Positions 62,059 through 64,000 of a stretch of 64,000 nt of DNA are shown piece by piece. The stretch is taken from the NCBI RefSeq assembly GCF_039905635.1, contig NZ_CP157000.1:2728001-2792000 (forward strand), in the 5' to 3' direction. The position numbers were made by a program, and so were the translations under genes. Under the pieces are notes generated by a model that was given only the letters and a program-made list of their open reading frames with translations, had not been told where the DNA came from and did not search any database. This DNA comes from Microbacterium sp. ProA8 (lineage in GTDB: Bacteria; Actinomycetota; Actinomycetes; Actinomycetales; Microbacteriaceae). The first letter of the stretch is position 1. Every line of letters begins with the position of its first letter.

Positions 62059-62562
62059 ATGACGGCGCAGAGCGACGAGGTGGATCGCATCGTCGAGGCG
62101 TGGACGACGCAGCGCCCCGACCTCGACTTCTCGCCGCTGGGCGTGCTCTCGCGCGTCGACCGGCTCTCACGGCACCTCGACCGCGCGCGCCGCGACGCCT
62201 TCCGCCGCAGCGAGCTCGAGCCGTGGGAGTGGGATGTGCTGTCAGCCCTGCGGCGGGCCGGCGAGCCGTTCCAGCTGAGCCCCAAGCAGCTGCTGCAGCA
62301 GACCCTCGTGTCGAGCGGCACGATGACCAACCGCATCGATCGCCTGGTCGGCCGCCGGCTGGTGCGCCGCGAGTCGGACCCCGACGACGGTCGCAGCGTG
62401 CTGGTCACGCTCACCGACGAGGGGAAGATCCGGGTGGATGCCGCGATCACGCGACTCGTCGACGCCGAGGCGCTTCTCCTCGACACGCTCTCGCGGGGAG
62501 ACCGCGAGCGGCTCGCCGCCCTGCTGCGCAAACTCAGCCTGGGCTTCGACGCGACCGCGTGA
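62059..62562 (+). CDS. MarR-family transcriptional regulator
   Basis: 167 aa. Winged helix-turn-helix with WEWDVLSALRRAGEPFQLSPKQLLQQTLVSSGTMTNRIDRLVGRRLVRRESDPDDGRSVLVTLTDEG, including the DDGRS wing, flanked by dimerisation helices. Likely a repressor sensing a small ligand; its targets are unknown. ATG 62059 follows CATAAT (62047-62052) by 6 nt with no SD, so leaderless. A divergent tRNA-Gln/glmU transcript lies upstream, so it might control that region. Confidence 0.9.
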   Translation: MTAQSDEVDRIVEAWTTQRPDLDFSPLGVLSRVDRLSRHLDRARRDAFRRSELEPWEWDVLSALRRAGEPFQLSPKQLLQQTLVSSGTMTNRIDRLVGRRLVRRESDPDDGRSVLVTLTDEGKIRVDAAITRLVDAEALLLDTLSRGDRERLAALLRKLSLGFDATA

Positions 62563-62646
62563 AATGTCCGGGCTGGATCGAGCAGATCAGCCCGCCGAGG
62601 CGCGGATATCGCCGATCCTGCCCGGGTCTTTCACGCTCAGGGACGC

Positions 62647-64000
62647 TCACCCGAGCTGCTCGGTGAGCTCGAACCAGCGCTCCTCGACGCCGTCGCGCTC
62701 CTTCTCGAGCTCGCCGATGCGCGCCATCTCCGCTCCGAGGCCCACATAGTCCGCCTGGTCGTGGTCGGCGAGCCCGATGCGGGCGGCACTGATCTGCGAC
62801 TCGAGCTTCTCGAGCCGACGCTCGAGCGCGGACACCTCCTTCTGCGCGGCGCGCAGGTCGGCTCCCGACAGCGAGGGCGACGCGGATGCGGGGGCTGCGG
62901 CATCCGTTCCGGCACCGCGTTTCGTGTCGTCGCGCTCGCTCAGTGCCCGGGCGCGCAGCCGCAGGTACTCGTCGACGCCTCCCGGGAGGTGGCGCAGGTG
63001 GCCGTCGAGGATCGCGTACTGCTGGTCGGTGACGCGCTCGATGAAGTACCGGTCGTGCGACACGACGAGGAGCGTTCCCGGCCAGGAGTCGAGCAGATCT
63101 TCGATGGCGGCGAGCATGTCGGTGTCGAGGTCGTTCGTGGGCTCATCGAGGATGAGCACGTTCGGCTGCTCGAGCAGGATCAGCAGCAGCTGCAGCCGCC
63201 GCTTCTGACCGCCGGAGAGGTCCTTCACCGGCGTCGAGAGCTGCGCGCTCTGGAAGCCCATGCTCTCGAGCAGCTGGCCCGGGGTGAGCTCCTGCGCCTT
63301 GGAGCCGGCCCCGAACGTGTAGGTCGTGCGCAGGCGCGAGATGACGACGCGCACCGGATCGTTGAGATGCTCCTCGAGCTCGTCGAGGCGCTGTGTGAGC
63401 GTGGCGACCTTCACGGTCTTTCCGCGCTTCACCCGCCCCGACGTGGGCTCGACATCGCCCGACACCAGGCCCAGCAGGGTCGACTTGCCGGCGCCGTTGA
63501 TGCCGAGGATCCCGGTGCGCTCGCCGGGCGCGATCCGCCACTCGACCGGATGCAGCACCTCGCGGCCGTCGTAGGCGACGGCCGCGTCGAGGAGGTCGAC
63601 GACGTCCTTGCCGAGGCGCGAGACGGCGAGCGAGCGCAGCTCGGTCGCGTCGCGGATCTCGGGGACGTCGGCGATGAGGACGTTGGCGGCGTCGATGCGG
63701 AACTTCGGCTTGGACGTGCGGGCCGGAGCGCCACGACGCAGCCACGCGAGCTCTTTGCGGGCCAGGTTCTGGCGCCGCTGCTCGATCACCGCCGACTGGC
63801 GGTCGCGCTCCACGCGCTGCAGGATGTACGCCGCGTAGCCGCCCTCGAACGGCTCGACGATCCGGTCGTGCACCTCCCACGTGGTGTTGCACACCTCGTC
63901 GAGGAACCAGCGATCGTGCGTCACGACCAGGAGGCCGCCCTGGCTGGCGGGCCAGCGGCCCTTGATGTGCTCGGCGAGCCACGAGATGGCCTCGACGTCG
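62647..64000 (-). CDS. ABC-F family ATPase, Uup-like (5' end beyond window)
   Basis: C-terminal ~451 residues of a duplicated-ATPase protein; the start and first ATPase domain largely lie beyond the window. Visible: the end of domain 1 (VVTHDRWFLDEVCNTTWEV), the interdomain linker with EYLRL-type positions, second Walker A GINGAGKSTLLGL, LSGGQKRRLQLLLILLEQPNVLILDEPTNDLDTDM, VSHDRYFIERV, and a C-terminal coiled coil (RAAQKEVSALERRLEKLESQISAARIG...). The coiled-coil end marks the Uup/ribosome-associated type. No drug-resistance specificity can be inferred. Confidence 0.9.
   Translation of the reverse strand, partial: DVEAISWLAEHIKGRWPASQGGLLVVTHDRWFLDEVCNTTWEVHDRIVEPFEGGYAAYILQRVERDRQSAVIEQRRQNLARKELAWLRRGAPARTSKPKFRIDAANVLIADVPEIRDATELRSLAVSRLGKDVVDLLDAAVAYDGREVLHPVEWRIAPGERTGILGINGAGKSTLLGLVSGDVEPTSGRVKRGKTVKVATLTQRLDELEEHLNDPVRVVISRLRTTYTFGAGSKAQELTPGQLLESMGFQSAQLSTPVKDLSGGQKRRLQLLLILLEQPNVLILDEPTNDLDTDMLAAIEDLLDSWPGTLLVVSHDRYFIERVTDQQYAILDGHLRHLPGGVDEYLRLRARALSERDDTKRGAGTDAAAPASASPSLSGADLRAAQKEVSALERRLEKLESQISAARIGLADHDQADYVGLGAEMARIGELEKERDGVEERWFELTEQLG

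Overview
This window is a chromosomal segment of a high-GC actinobacterium, most likely Microbacterium or a close relative in the Microbacteriaceae. The evidence is the strongly GC-biased third codon positions, frequent GTG starts, many 4-nt GTGA/ATGA gene overlaps, and a gene set (DUF501, DUF4307, FtsB, an Mfd/MazG/Eno neighbourhood, mycosin-like subtilase) typical of actinobacteria. The species call is inference. No insertion sequence, prophage, CRISPR array or rRNA operon is visible, and no gene-free stretch exceeds 300 bases (the longest are 690-945 and 42866-43025).

Layout. 1-5.3 kb: truncated phoH, a class V aminotransferase with uppS, trhA, two small membrane proteins and greA. 5.3-10.5 kb: ilvA with an AI-2E transporter, then two paralogous YcaQ-like winged-helix proteins. 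10.5-14.2 kb: LemA, a lactone-oxidase/racemase-fold pair with a leaderless mini-ORF, a 54-aa protein and an unusual tRNA with anticodon UAA. 14.2-19.6 kb: ndh, a subtilase, DUF501, ftsB and eno. 19.6-25.8 kb: small regulatory and metabolic genes (methyltransferase, GntR/DUF1648, SGNH hydrolase, APC permease, and a two-gene HTH/membrane operon under a duplicated 19-bp operator). 25.8-32.3 kb: hisS carrying palindromic repeats in its coding sequence, mazG-nhaA and ppc. 32.3-43.2 kb: MFS-cyclic-nucleotide-domain fusion, hexapeptide and VOC proteins, gdhA, mfd, a DUF4190-like protein flanked by two ~85-bp inverted-repeat elements, pth and rplY. 43.1-48 kb: gntK/gnd (gluconate to pentose phosphate pathway) and a divergent oxidase/epimerase pair. 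48-52.9 kb: MacB-type ABC exporter divergent from an OmpR/histidine kinase pair. 52.8-56.4 kb: four tightly coupled genes (FMN-binding lipoprotein, ApbE, MOSC, NqrB/RnfD-FNR fusion) that look like a flavin-based transmembrane electron-transfer module. 56.5-64 kb: P-type ATPase, prs, glmU, tRNA-Gln abutting glmU, a MarR regulator and a truncated ABC-F ATPase.

Two themes recur. First, the minus strand carries an old actinobacterial housekeeping order (glmU-prs ... rplY-pth ... mfd ... mazG ... eno-ftsB-DUF501) broken up by accessory blocks. Second, at least 17 genes and one mini-ORF have a TANNNT -10 hexamer exactly 6-7 nt before an ATG/GTG and no Shine-Dalgarno sequence, so leaderless transcription appears to be a major expression mode; I used it to choose start codons. 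Everything here comes from reading the sequence; no database search was run.
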